In this document: positions 1-13,319 of the stretch, in pieces
Numbering within the stretch: position 1 is the stretch's first letter
Layout of the letters: the number at the start of each line of letters is the position of its first letter
Source of the DNA: Sycobia sp. Sy_11
Lineage: Eukaryota; Arthropoda; Insecta; Hymenoptera; Epichrysomallidae
Reading direction: 5' to 3'
DNA length: 64,000 bases
NCBI GenBank assembly: GCA_018907035.1
Contig: JACCIC010000001.1
Span: 2,354,501 to 2,418,500, forward strand
Made by a program: the position numbers and the translations under genes
Notes under the pieces: model-generated
The model's input: the letters and a program-made list of their open reading frames with translations, nothing else
What the model was told of the DNA's origin: nothing
Databases searched by the model: none

Positions 1-1145
1 TAAAATTAAAGAAATTGTTCAAAAATTAACTTCTCATTTGTTGGGAAGTTTGTTGGTAATCCATAAATTGGTTTAAGCCGTAATATATATACGTACATAT
101 TAAATGACTAAAATTGAAGTTAATTTTTAAGCAGTGTTATATAGAGTATAAACTATAAAATATTTAAATAATTATTATTTATTACAGAGTATTATATGTC
201 AAGTACATTTAAAATAAATACTATAAAAATACAGTTGAAATTTTTGCTTATATATATATATATATTGTTATAAATCATTTAAAATAATTTATAATTTCAT
301 AATGCTAAAGAAATCGTTTGAATAAGTAAATACTTAAAAAATTGTTGTTAAACACAAATTTTCTTTAAAAACTTTCATTTAAAATTAAACCTTACACAAT
401 TTATAACTTACAATTAAAACTTGGTGTAAAATTGAGCTTAAAATTAAATTTATTTAAATCACAAAATGATATTGAAAAACATTTTATTATTAGGAGGGTG
501 TAAAAAAGAACATCGACAACAAACTATTTTGTACGACAAGATTATTTATTAATTCGATATTTGTACCCATTTGCGAGAGTGAGAGAGACGACGAGATTAT
601 CGTGATGAGGGCGAGCGTCCCCTTACGAAAGGAAGCCCAAACGTCGCATCGCAAAGGAAATGGCGCTGAGTACGTGTGTGCAGGGAAGGAGTTGAAAATT
701 TGTCCAATTTCAAATTGTTTTTTTGTAAAAAAAAACCGGCGTATCTCGCAACCAGAGTAGAGATTTTTCTTCGATATAATAAAAGTAGACAGTGTCATCA
801 AAAGAGCCACGGATCCATGCTCTCGCTGCCCACGTGACTTGCGGTACGTCAGCGGAAAAAAATAAAGGGGAAAAGTATAAGAAAAAAAAAATAAAAAAGT
901 CCATGATAAATGATTCGCGCTCCTGCGCCGCCACCATCAACGGCATCAGCGACAGCGAAGCAGCAACCAGCAGCAACAGCAGCAGCAGAGCAGTAGGCTG
1001 CATTATAGAGGCACATCAGAATTGAGCCTTGGCTCGGTCGTAGCGCTGAGAACAGCCAACTGAGCCAACAACAAAAAAACAACGGGCGTATCATCGCAGA
1101 CATCTAACCAGCAGCCGCAGAGCAGAGCCTTCTCGCGTCGTCTCT
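1..1145 (-). other. SLC23 3' UTR and downstream flank
   Basis: Below the transporter stop at 1146 the DNA stays GC-moderate to about 560, then turns very AT-rich to the window edge. The GC-moderate part is probably the 3' untranslated region. AATAAA on the minus strand (plus-strand tttatt at 545-550) lies where composition changes and is a plausible poly(A) signal. Open frames on both strands of 490-1145 are short, mutually overlapping and show no known motif. The AT-rich end holds nothing I recognise. Confidence 0.45.
545..550 (-). terminator. Candidate poly(A) signal of the SLC23 gene
   Basis: AATAAA on the minus strand, about 600 nt past the transporter stop, at the boundary from GC-moderate to AT-rich sequence. 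AATAAA is common by chance in AT-rich DNA, so this is only a candidate. Confidence 0.3.
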
Positions 1146-4100
1146 TTAATTGCTCTTCGGTCGTCGTCGTCGTCCGCATAAAAATGGCCTCGGCTTGTAG
1201 GTCGGCGAAAACGGTAAGTACGACGTCCATTTCCATCTGTAAAATATAAATCGAGACCAGAGTTACGAGCGTGCTTTCATTCCATGGTATCGCCGTATAT
1301 ATTAATTTAGCCCGATGTGCTGGAGTCAGAAAGGGGGGGGGGCGAAGCTCGCGTACTCCCTCCCCCTTTTTTCTGCACAATGATAAGCGTTGCCCCATCG
1401 GCGTTGCGGCGACGGTGGCAGCGGTATTATAATTTCTATTATAATGCACGCCTGACTCTTTTATATTATATATATCTTACCGTCTCAGTAAATTCATCCC
1501 GAAGGGCAGATCAAAGGTGCTCGGTACGTATTCGGCATTTTTGCCGTCAGCGCTGTCATCCTCCTGGACGTCGAAGTTCAGTTCCATTTGGTTCGCCCAG
1601 GCATCCAGACCCCTCTCTTCGTTCGTTCCTGAATTTTGTTTTATTTTATTTTTTTACATTATATGAAAAATTTTATGGGAAATAGGTAGGATTGGTATTT
1701 GTTAGAATGGATTCTAATTTGTTTTATCATAAAAATTTAAAACGTGTTAATATTTAAGTTTTTCTATTGTTACTTTCATTAAGATATTCAATAAATGTTT
1801 TTTACTCTAAAACTTCAGTGCTTCTAATAACTTGTAAGAATAAAAAAATGATTTTTTATATTAATTACAGTGCGTGCAGTAAATATCTTCTTCCAAAGTA
1901 AATTCAAATATGTGCAATTATTGTTTTAAATTATCTCAAGATATTAAAAATATACTTTCATAACTAGTTTACATACCTGGTATTAAATTGTCTAATAGAC
2001 AGCCTAAAACACCTCCAACAAGAATTGTGGTACTTAAAAGAACAGTAACCACTGCGTCAAACACTTCATTACCACTGTTTATAACAGTAGGATTTTTAAT
2101 CATCCATTTAGATAGTACCTATATAAATAATGTTTTTCAAGTGACAACTTTCAGAAAATAAAATTTCGTAAGTAATAATATTCTTACCAAAGGAAAGAAA
2201 ATTGAAAAACCAAGTATATATAAATTACGCGCAGAATTTAAATTAATGTACTGAAGTGCAGATAATCCTATGAACAATTTAAAATGTTATAATTGAGAAT
2301 TGATAAAGTTAACTTTGTACAAAGTAATATATTTATTTACCAAAAGCAGCAATCATTCCAAACATTATGCAAAATATTCCACCAACAATTGGTTCAGGAA
2401 TAATAATGAAGATTGCCCCAAATTTACTAATGATTCCTTGAAGAATCATTAAAATACAAGCCCATTGTATTACTCTTCGACTTCCAACTTTAGTGACACC
2501 TATTCAATATAAGATATTATTACGACTGTTAAATTTTATCATCTTTATGTTTACAAATTATTTTACCTATAGTTCCTACATTCTCTCCAAAAGTATTGGT
2601 ACCATTTCCACTTCCCCAAAGTCCAGCCAGCATAGTGCCAAGTCCTTCCATGCCTATTCCTCGATTAATAGCATGAACTGGTGGTGGTGGAGCACCTATA
2701 AAAGTAATTTTAAAGAATAATGAACTGCTCATTAGATATGATAACTGACTTCAGTATTAATGATTGGCATAAACTAAATGTTTTATTAATAGCTATTATT
2801 TTTATTGGCAGTTACCGCACATTCTCGACGTTGTTGGATAATAACTGATGGACTCAACTGTGCAAGCTAATACTCCAGCTAGCATACCGAGTACTCCAGA
2901 TAACGTTACAGTTGGTACACCCCATTGTCCAGGATAAGGAACTCTAAACCAAGGCGAATCATAGATAATTTTTAATTTTGTATCTGCTCTTCCTGGATGG
3001 CCTGGTGGTAACGCATCAGTAAACGTTAAGATGGCACAGATTATCCACATGACAACTATGGTAAGTAAAACCTAGAAAATGGTTTATTTAAGTTAAAATT
3101 AAAGTTAGATAAAATTGTTTCTAAGTACACACAATATAAATTAATTAAGTATTTCTTCTAAAAGTAAATGATTGACTCACTGGAAAAAGTTTGAATAGAG
3201 GAAACCATGTGACTTTAAATCCTTGGCCTTTCTTATACGTAAACATTGGACAATTTACGTTAACCAAAACTTGGGAGTAAAGAGTTAGCATTATAATAGT
3301 CCTAGAATACGATCAGTGTTTAATAAAAGTGACAGCGAGAAACAATTTGTTTATAAATTAAAATCTTGATACCCTGCAGCTATACCCCAGTGTTTTGAAG
3401 CAGCCTCTGCAGCATTTTCAAATAGTGACAAACCAACCAATGAAACCGTTGGCACTATTGTCAAGGGAGTGACATATTTAAGCATATATCCAATGATACC
3501 TAAGAGAAAATTTTACTTTTATAGACGCATAAACAAGCGCATATTTTCACACTTGAGATACTGAGCTGAGACTTTACATGTTTCAGATTCTATAATACAA
3601 TGCATTGTTGAACGAAAACAACAACAAAAACAAAATAATCTATAAAACGCACAATTATTCTTTAGTAATGAATTACTGCAACAGTGCACTGACATATGTT
3701 CTTCAAGTATCTGCGTAATGTTAGTGGCTAAAACGAATATTACCGCCATATCCGACGATGACTTGGAAAAGAGCCGAGACCGCGATCGCACCGGAAAGCT
3801 CCCTCATGCGTTCCTGCCACATTTCGGTTCGTTCCTCGTGCGGCATCGCGTTCAGAATCGCGGCCTCCGGGCATTTCCACTGGGGCAGATTCAGGATGGC
3901 AAGGGTCGGTACCAGAAACGATATGGTACCACCCTGTACAAGAGGTAGCCTGTAATTAAAGATTATCGAGCGATGCATTTGTATGCGGCTTTCTGCGCTT
4001 TAAAGGGAATGCATTCGATAAAGTAAGCAGTGTTTTTCATTAAAATACATAACTTACATGAAACTTAAGATATTTTGATATTAAATTATGTACCATACCG

Positions 4101-4692
4101 TCTATAGCATACTATCATACAGATGTGTCCAATTTTCATGTAAGCTATGAATTTCAATAAAAATATATATGAATAATACTGCAACCTTTTTTTAACAGTA
4201 TATAGCCAAATATATACACTGTTGAAAAATACATTACGTTCGATTATTTATACGTTTAGTTTAAAGTGAAATATTATGAAAATTATAACTCATGATATAC
4301 ATTTTTTTTAACGATTTTACATGGAAATATTTTAATAATTGAATTATTTCATTTCCTAGTGGAATAAACGCATTTTTCCAAGAATTCATAAACATGGATC
4401 AATATGACAAATGGGGATGCTTATAGCAAAATCTAACAATTTTTAAGTAATGCGCGATAAAGTCCGGGTCGAAGATCATTGTTATATTATATAGATAAAT
4501 TTTTTATTTTTGCTAAATTTCGCAAAACGCTACCGATGTTTATGAAACTTTACAAAAAATCGACAGACTTTTTTTCAAGTATCCCAATGTCAAACATTTG
4601 AAATGCGTGACAAAGTCTGGCAATATTTCGATGGAAAAAAATTAATGTCCAATAAAGTTACTAATTCCATAATAGTTTTATAAAAATATAAC

Positions 4693-4756
<64 letters not shown>

Positions 4757-4977
4757 CTGTATAATAAAAAAGTTTCTTTCTTTATCGCAAAATGTCACCT
4801 TCGATTTGAAATAAGACTAACGTCAGAATGAAAAAGATTATAATATATACTATAGAGTATATTATCATCGTACAAACAAATAGAGTTTAACAATCTTTGC
4901 CCCTCTTCTCTATCGAGAAGAAAAATGTCGAGACTTAATAATATCTTAAATAATTCCTCAATTCTTTATTCTATAAA

Positions 4978-5030
<53 letters not shown>

Positions 5031-5051
5031 AGATTTTTTTTAGGCACTCGT

Positions 5052-5085
<34 letters not shown>

Positions 5086-5458
5086 CGAATGCCTAAAAAA
5101 ATCTCTTTCTCTATCCCTGCAGTCTGTGCCTTGTGTCTTCATTTATACACTTTGACCTGATGTGACCGGCGAACCAACGGAGTATATATACACCCAAACA
5201 GGTACAGAATACAACGCTAAGAATTTCTTGCTCGCCCTACCCCTCCCCATCGTTCTTTCACCTCCTACCCAGCCGACGGGGGTGTATATACGGGGTTTAT
5301 AATGGAACTTTGCGAGCGCGCTTAGCTCGGCCATAAATTTAGCCCTCTCCCGATGGTGTTCGTGCGCGCGCCCCGCTCGCGCTCGCCCGATAGCGAATCG
5401 ATAATTTGCATTATTGTATCTTCTCCTCTTCTCTCCGGCGCGCCTCCCCTCTCCTCGA

Positions 5459-5497
<39 letters not shown>

Positions 5498-7034
5498 ATT
5501 TCTCTGGCCTGTGCGAATTTGCGCGATCTAAATGGACGCGGCAACGTCTAATACGCCTCCTTTGGTCTTTCTATATATACATATATTCATTTCTCTCTCT
5601 TCCTCCTCCTCCTCCTCCTCCTCCTCCTTCTCCTTCACCTCCTCTCTAATTTCCGAAGACGCGCGTTAGAAGGCGCAAATCACCAATCGACAAATGCATT
5701 ACCTGCAAGGCAAATTGGTGAGAGGGTAAGTAATAGAAAAATTCGCTTTGATGTATATATACGTCGCTGTTCGTTCGAACTGCATAGCGTTAATATTAAT
5801 TCGCTGCTATTGGTTGTTGCGGGCAAAATGGGGAGGCCCTTTGGGTGGGATTTTTTTTTATTTTTATGGTTGTAATGGTTTTACAGTTAAGGCTAGAATA
5901 CGATGGTCGGTTTTATTGTGAGATAGAAACGAAGATAGAAATGCGAGAACTATGATGCATATATACGGAATAGAGTGTTCATGAGTTATGAGGGATATAC
6001 TGTTAATGTTCGTTTGGAAAGAAAATATTGCGCACAATGCAACCTCAAAGGTTACAAATTAAGTCAAAATGCTTGTAATATGCATTAAGTAAATGTCGTT
6101 AAATCATTTTTATTGAATCATAAAAATTAATGCGAAAAGTTCTATAACTTATATATATATTGGACATTTATATTTTAACTTTGTGTATAGATTGCAAGTT
6201 TTATTTTTGTTATTGAGATGATCAATAATTGGGAGTAAATTTATTTAGAGCGCTTTTTAGTCCTGTAATCTGCAGATTTAATTATAAATTATACAATTTG
6301 ATAGAGAACAAATACATACGATTTAGATTATTTCATCCGAGTGTTCAGCTTTTTAATATTCAGTAAAATAATGATGCGAAGTCGTTGAAGCTAAGAGCTT
6401 TTAATAATCGGTAGTTCACAATCTTATTCAATTCTGATAATCGTATGCTGAAACAGTAATCTTATCTGATCACCGTCTAAATCTGGAAAAATTTTGACGA
6501 AACTTCCAATTTTGAATTTATTATGCAATTTGACAAGAATCTAAATAGAGCCACGACTTCGTATAGATTTGTTCCTGTGGGTATTTTCTTCCCAAGCTTT
6601 TCAATAATATTAGTCTCTTTCTCATGTTAACCATCAATGTACTCTCTTTGAAAGAAACAATAGGTAAATGAGAAACAGGTTGCTATTTACATATTTGAAA
6701 AATTCCTTATTAATTGAAAATCTGGACTGTAAAGTAAATAATTTATGCACGTATACGGTATATACATTTCAATACTTTGAAAACCCACTTCCCTATACCC
6801 CTCAAATACAAGACTTGTGAGCTTATTAGCGGGGAACAAGTGAATTAATTCCGGCGCATAGCGCAGTTCGTTAGCAATTTAATCTTCAGAATCAGCGGCA
6901 TATCTCAATATTAAGCGAAAGTTTCGCGCGAGCTTGATCACGTGGATAGTATAACAAGTGCAAGGTTTCTCCCAAGGCAATTGGTTTTCTAATCAGGACA
7001 GATTAAAATTCTTGGGAGTTTATGTAATATATAC

Positions 7035-7072
<38 letters not shown>

Positions 7073-8171
7073 CCCATTTGTCTAGGTCGGCAGCATCGAA
7101 TGAGCAAATGAAATGCATTTGAAAGTGCTTTAATATATTAATTATATTCATTTAATTATATAATTGATTGGATAGAAATAATTTGATTTGATGTGCAATA
7201 CGTGTAAGTCTATAATAAACGCGCTGTTTATTTAAAAAAAAAAGCAAAAGCTATTGTATACTGCGGACAACATATCACAATCGACATTTATTCCAATTGA
7301 AAATACATTATGGACGTTATTATCCTTTGATTCGATTCTTCAAATTATATAAAGATCGTATGTTAATTTTTAATTCAGAAATATGTCTCCCTTTATATGT
7401 ATATAGATAATTGTTTTTTTTCGCTTGTATTATACTGAGACAGAAAGTAAATTCAGAAGAACAAAATTTAATAGCGATCAGTAAAAATCCAGATAAATAT
7501 ATTTATGTAAGATTACGTTATCGTTAAATATGCGTTTTCGAATTTACCGCTTTAATCAAATTATCCACAAAAAGACTTTATATAGAAAAAATAATAGTAA
7601 TCCCAATATTAAGAACATTTAAAAATACCGTGACGATAATTATTCATTCCCTTTGACTGCCATTGTTTTCTTTATCCAACCCCCACTCGTCTACTATAAT
7701 AAAAAAAATCACGACCTCGTTAACAAAATAATTGATAAAAGTAATTAAGCACAAAAGATATACTTATGTTTGTTCAGGTGTCAAAAAATGATTCGATTTA
7801 AATTTCGTCGATTTCAACGAGGAGGCATATGGCTGTCTGGCTTACATACACTCCCACACGCTGACGCACACATATATACATAAGCGGGCGCATACAAAAA
7901 GGCTAATCAGACATCGATAACGTTGGGCGCTTTATAGAAATATTATGCTTGAGAATATCGGTGAAAGTTGGTATGACTACGCCAAGAGCGCAATGCTTAT
8001 ATTATAGAAGCCTAAATTCTGATGGGGATACAACGTGCAGCATGAAACTCGTGATAAGCCATAGTCGACCACGTATACTTAAGACTTTTTTCTCTCTCTC
8101 CTTCCACCGATTATTTGTCGTGAAAGCGAGTACATAGCACTTGCACGATAATGGGTGGACACTGTCCAAAG

Positions 8172-8207
<36 letters not shown>

Positions 8208-8301
8208 GGAGTATATCGTAAAGACAAAGTCATTACCATAATCGTTATGCTCCATTTGTAAGACTTGAAAGAGAAATTATTCCACCTACTATGTATAAAA
8301 A

Positions 8302-8353
<52 letters not shown>

Positions 8354-9021
8354 GAAGAAGAAAGAAAAGAATCCCTTTTTATACCTGCAGCCAATGGTCG
8401 TTTGCATGAAGGTGACGATCCCCGTGACGAAGATCATGGTCGAGATTATGTGGCTCCGGGCGGGATCGTCCTCGGCCATGCAGAGCGCCGGGGTGAGAAT
8501 GAACGGGATCGAGACTATAGCGCCAATCATCGTCAGATAATGCTGGAAGTATAGGACGCGTCGTTGCTGTATTTTTTTATTAATAAGCTCGCGTTGTTAA
8601 ATGTCTTTGGCTTTTTCAGAGTGAATTCTTAATTCCTAGATTGAAGCTTTTTTTTTTCTTTTTTAATAAAAAGTTATAAATATTAATCTGTTATGCAGTC
8701 CGTATTAACGCCTTCTAATTGAAGTAGAGCAAAAAAATCTAACGAAATACTTAGCAATTCAAATGCAATCCAAGTGATATGGAAATATCATTGTCTACAT
8801 TGATTTTGTGAGAGCGCCAATATATAATTTGTGCCAAGCTTATACATATTTATAAAATACATTGGAATCCGATTGGTGTAAACTATGATACTCAATCTGA
8901 TAAATGTTATTTTCTATTTTTTCTCGCCATCCGATCGTATACAAAATAATTTTCTTTTAAAAATTAAAAAAACACACACACACATAGAAATAACCGAACC
9001 TACAATCGAATATTGTTTTTT

Positions 9022-9074
<53 letters not shown>

Positions 9075-12000
9075 TACGTACCTGTAGCGCCATGAATAAA
9101 CAGAGATACCACGGCGGTATGTCGTCGATCCCGTACGTAATCTCCGTATTTCGACTTTTGGACTTAATTTCATCTCTCTGATCCACGCTGCCTGGTCCAT
9201 TGATGGTGGTTGATACATTTTCTAAACTCTTGTAATTGAAATAATTAATTATAATAACAATTGACTGATAATCGTGATAATAAATGCGAATTGGGATGAG
9301 GAAGTTTAATTTGCACGTTATCGTGTGCATTTGTAGAGAATCGTTGCGTCATTCAGCAACAAGAAACATTGTAATATATTGCGACTGTTATTTTTTTACG
9401 AATAAAAGTTTACCGAGAATTCGCAGAAGAGCTGTATATAATGAATTAAGAAAGGTGAAAATTCGCAAGTTGTGAAAAACGCGCGTAGATAAAAGGATTT
9501 ATCGAAACGCTAGTATCTATAATCGTGAATCAATTCGACATACTAATTGACGACTTGTTTACATATCCTATAAATCTGACATTTTTATTACCTGCTGCCT
9601 AATAAGTTATACCTATAGAATTCTCGCTAAAACGCAGTCTATTTCTGAATCCACGAAGATGAGAATTGTTATTCAATTTGTATAAACTTTTTAGTGAAGC
9701 AAATTTAGTTTCCTACGTATAAGGACACTATAGCTTGTTTGCCGACCATTGAATGGAGCAATGGTTTTACATAAAATTACTTTAAATCTATACCAAAGTA
9801 TTACCAAAACATGTTTTTATATTGTCTAATATGGAAATTTCTTAAAAATGAAATCTCAATTGAAGTCGAGATCATTTGGATGACACCAAATTCAGATTTA
9901 ATTCTGCCAAATCTGCGATTTTCGTATTTGGTAAATCAGTTCGGAAGTTCAAGCAGAAATGTTCCACCTAGCGGCACAATTTATAGGCTCATTTAAGTTA
10001 CACCTGAATAAATAGAGACATATATAAAAATGATATTTAAATATTACATATGCGAATGTACTAGCACAAATCAACGAAAATTGCGTCGCATACAGAAGTA
10101 GAGTCGAAACTGTTATTGTTTAGTTTACAAAAGTTTTAGAGAATGAAAAATAAAAGTGCACGTGGATAATAATTTATCTGTAATCTGATGAGAGCATGAA
10201 GAAAATTAAGATGTTTTTAAGATACTTACTTAAAGTTCATACATGAGATAATTAAAGCTCAACGTATCGTGTGAGTTCGCTATATAACTTTAAAAACATA
10301 CAATCTAGCGTTTCCTCAATGCTCATCAATGACGTCATTCATGCAACATCATTCAAATCGTGATTTTATTCTTTGTTAAAACAATATTAAAAGATAGATG
10401 CAAAGGATCGTTTAAAAATAAAATTAATAAATATGAAGTTCCCCATTGCATTTCTCTGACGGTTTCACTCTCTATAAATCTGACCTTGGACTTGATTTTG
10501 AATACGGCATTGACATTAGCGACGATTGCACTTTTGATTATCGGCGAATTGTGAAAAAATTCCTCGCGACGTATTGAAAAGTTTGCTGTGAATTTCTTGT
10601 GAGCATAGATATATTAGATTAGAAGAATATTCGTATTTTTTTCTTCAATACGTTCGATATTGACAAGTTAATTTTGCAACTAAATGTTGAATTGTTTTAA
10701 ATTTGCAATAAGATTTGATAATATGTCAATTGCTTTACCATTGGACTTATTTTGTATGTAAGTACGACGATTTTGGAAGTTTAAAAAAAATAAATAGTCG
10801 TCTCCTGTAACATAATTGAGATTAAGCGCGAGTTTAATCTTTATCGTTTTGAAATAATTCGCTATAAGTCGTTCAAACACCTCAGTTTTAACGTGTATAT
10901 ATAATTTTACGCTGTAAGTTAATACTGTAGAAAGATAACCCTTATCAAATTTGTAAAATACTCTCATAACGGAAGAGTTTAGTCTCATGTGCAAGCCATC
11001 CGGTATCACAATGCGAGTTAATGTTGAAATATGCACACATTTTAAACCTTAATTGTTGTTTGTTTTTTTTTAAAAAAAAAAGGTTATAATTATGCGAAGT
11101 AAGAAATTGACTTAACGCTTATGCAAAGTGGAGCATTTGTATCTGTATAGGCATAAGTAACGAAATTTTTATTGCTTTAGCAAATAAAGTAGTTATATAC
11201 CTTTATTTGTATGATGAACTTTTGTTTACCAGTTATAAACCTACAAATATATTCATGTATCAGTTGTTAAACTGTGCCATTAAGTATGATAAATTGATTA
11301 TTACAAACAGAATTTGGTGCAGTAGATGGTCGCGTATATAACTCAGTCCCAGATCTAGGTTGATGAATTTTTAATATTTTAATTTTCGTGTGCGATTTAT
11401 TGCAAAACAGAATAATTTTACCATTACCAAGATTGCAAAATTATTATTACCTTGGAATATTAACTGAATAATGCGGCTCAACTTTCAACGAATTATTACA
11501 TATACGAAATAGAGTAACTGATCATCGGTGTCCGTAACGACATTGAATTTATTACACAATTTTACGCTTTCATCAATACCCAATTAAATATATACATTTA
11601 TATAAATTTCATTCGATCCATAAACTTCATAGTCGCGCATCGATCGCATTGTACTCGGTCTACAAATCAATTGCGCTTAATTCACGTGTCTTCGAATTAA
11701 TCAAGATCGTATCATGAAATTCGAATTAATAAAACTTGTTATATAATACATTCATTTGTTGAATGCACACACGGGATGTATCATACAGTCCGTTTTGAAA
11801 TTCAAATAATCCCCCCCCCCTCCTTTTCCCTATATATCCTCCAAAGCATCGGGATCTTAAAAAATGCGGAACGACTGATATAATTATTATGTATATTGCT
11901 TGATTAACAATTTGCGCACAAGTGTTTCACGTATTATATGTTAAATGAATTTGATTTCTATCGAGACACAAAGTTTCGTTAAAACTTATAATAAGATGTG

Positions 12001-13163
12001 GATCTAAAGTGTATTTGTAATTTATTCGGCGACTCGTTGTGTATTTCCAATTAAACGTATGGAAACTTTTTGGATTGAAATTTGTCGGTAAAATTTACCA
12101 GAATCACAACGAATCTGAAGTTTGTATCGCTGGAGTGTGACGAAATTTTTCTAAAACATCGATTTCTACTCAATTTATAAATGGTTATTATGTATATAAA
12201 TATATTTATTATTTCACGACTAAACAACATTAAAATACAGGCTTAAGTTAGAATTTGACGATTTGCGGTTGCTTTGCGTAATTCTTTCGTTGCATTATAC
12301 AACGACGCAAACTTCAGGCTGGCTAATCGTACGGGACGTTGCGATTTTCGGCTATTTTTTCGTACACATTATGATCTAAAAATTATACGGCTGACGTGAT
12401 TATTGTTAAAAAAAATTGAATCAAAATTCTCTCCAGCATACGTAATATAATGTTATTAAAGAAAATATAAGAAACATGACGCTATGTCTATTGGGTAAGA
12501 AAATTTTGAGATACATCCTCAAAGCATTTGAGTATTTTTTAAAATTTTATTTATTAATATTATTATTTTCTTTTTTAATATTTAAAAATTAGCCAAGAAA
12601 AGTTAGTCGCTGAAATAGTTGCCAGAATACAGTATTTATATTTTTAAAAATTGACGAAAACTAAGCCAAGTGAATTTACTCAATGATATCCCTTTATTTT
12701 AGTATAAGTGTCATCAAGTATACACAACAACAAATCTTCTAATATACAGACCAATTTTTTTTTTCACTCGTCAATAATATTACTTTCTTCCTCTTAATCT
12801 TTATACAGCTTTAAGTGAACTTCTATTATTATTTATTTTGGAAACAAAGTCCACTCGATTCTTATAAAGTTTGTCAATATTTCTATAAAACTGTATATCC
12901 TGCGGGACGATGAATAAAGCAAAGCTTGGGAATTACTAAATTCCAAAAAAAAAACCTCTCATCCACTCTATTGCCTCAAAAAACGTTTTCTAAATACCAG
13001 AACTAGTCGAAACATCTCGAAACAAACATCTCTCGCCCATCGTGGGTTCTTCGTCCGCCCAAAATTCACCTCAATCCTCAAAAATTCTTCCTCATTCCGC
13101 TGAAATCGCCTCTCTGGTCTAGTTATACATCGATCCATCGCGTTTTTCGATACCCTCCCTTTG

Positions 13164-13208
<45 letters not shown>

Positions 13209-13319
13209 ATCATCATTGTTGTTGTTATTGTTATTATTATTATAAATTTATTGTTATTGCTATTATTCTTGGAGCCTTACCACGGACGTGAGCTCGAGGC
13301 TGTTGTTCCCGTCCAGCAT
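1146..13319 (-). CDS. SLC23-family nucleobase/ascorbate transporter, 13 coding exons
   Basis: Membrane permease of the nucleobase-ascorbate (NAT/SLC23) family. Coding exons in order: 13281-13319, 9082-9228, 8385-8542, 3744-3949, 3373-3499, 3181-3301, 2816-3071, 2567-2695, 2341-2499, 2188-2267, 1977-2118, 1481-1628, 1146-1236. All introns are GT-AG, all phases agree, and the sum is 1803 nt (600 aa plus stop). Visible hallmarks are the QH pair at residues 62-63 (LQHYLTM), LPLVQGGT near 116, the ESISYY segment of the eighth membrane helix near 339-344, and the complete NAT signature ENVGTIGVTK at 389-398, followed by GSRR. The family has about 14 membrane helices and sits in the plasma membrane. 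The first signature residue is Glu, as in nucleobase-type members, whereas vertebrate ascorbate carriers have Pro; uric acid/nucleobase transport is therefore an inference. The start is the first ATG of exon 1 and gives [13 protein letters not shown] before a perfect donor. The C-terminus ([16 protein letters not shown]) ends in an Arg run made from a CGA repeat. Confidence 0.93.
4696..4748. repeat. (TA)n microsatellite
   Basis: Uninterrupted TA run inside transporter intron 3. Confidence 0.95.
4981..5105. repeat. Two (TA)n tracts, the second enclosed by an inverted repeat
   Basis: TA runs at 4981-5028 and 5055-5085. The second is bracketed by GAGATTTTTTTTAGGCACTCG (5030-5050) and the near-exact complement ending at 5105, so the unit can fold into one long stem. 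Confidence 0.8.
5462..5493. repeat. (CT)n microsatellite
   Basis: CT run in transporter intron 3, followed about 110 bp later by a TCC run (about 5601-5628). Confidence 0.95.
7036..7069. repeat. (GA)n microsatellite
   Basis: GA run in transporter intron 3. Confidence 0.95.
8305..8351. repeat. (TA)n microsatellite beside the exon 3 donor
   Basis: TA run that starts 33 nt downstream of the exon 3 splice donor on the gene strand. A shorter one is at 8177-8204. Confidence 0.95.
9026..9071. repeat. (TA)n microsatellite beside the exon 2 donor
   Basis: TA run that starts 10 nt downstream of the exon 2 splice donor on the gene strand. Confidence 0.95.
9229..13280 (-). other. Intron 1 of the SLC23 gene (4052 bp)
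   Basis: The gap between transporter exons 2 and 1. It is AT-rich with scattered short open frames in both strands and no recognisable coding segment. It contains a T/A palindromic run at 11063-11081, a C run near 11811-11821, and an ATT trinucleotide tract at 13164-13206 just downstream of exon 1. Confidence 0.65.
13164..13206. repeat. (ATT)n microsatellite
   Basis: Trinucleotide run in intron 1, close to exon 1 of the transporter. Confidence 0.95.

Larger units (their letters stand above)
3950..8384 (-). other. Intron 3 of the SLC23 gene (4435 bp)
   Basis: The gap between transporter exons 4 and 3. It holds several dinucleotide tracts: TA at 4696-4748, 4981-5028 and 5055-5085, CT at 5462-5493, TCC near 5601-5628, GA at 7036-7069, and TA at 8177-8204 and 8305-8351. 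It also has a GC-rich patch near 5200-5700 that might be an internal promoter or enhancer. No exon of another gene was recognised on either strand. Confidence 0.7.

Noticed and set aside
1184..1213. Plus-strand start [10 protein letters not shown] followed by a GTAAGT donor
   Set aside because: It is exactly antisense to the last coding exon of the transporter, whose reading on the minus strand is in phase and matches the family C-terminus.
1477..1628. Transporter ending at the TAA at 1477 (LLRR stop)
   Set aside because: The stop codon lies in a consensus donor, and splicing to 1236 adds the [11 protein letters not shown] tail expected of the family. Kept only as a possible retained-intron form.
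9867..9880. bantam-like word GAGATCATTT
   Set aside because: Seed-length match only, no hairpin, and it lies in a transporter intron.
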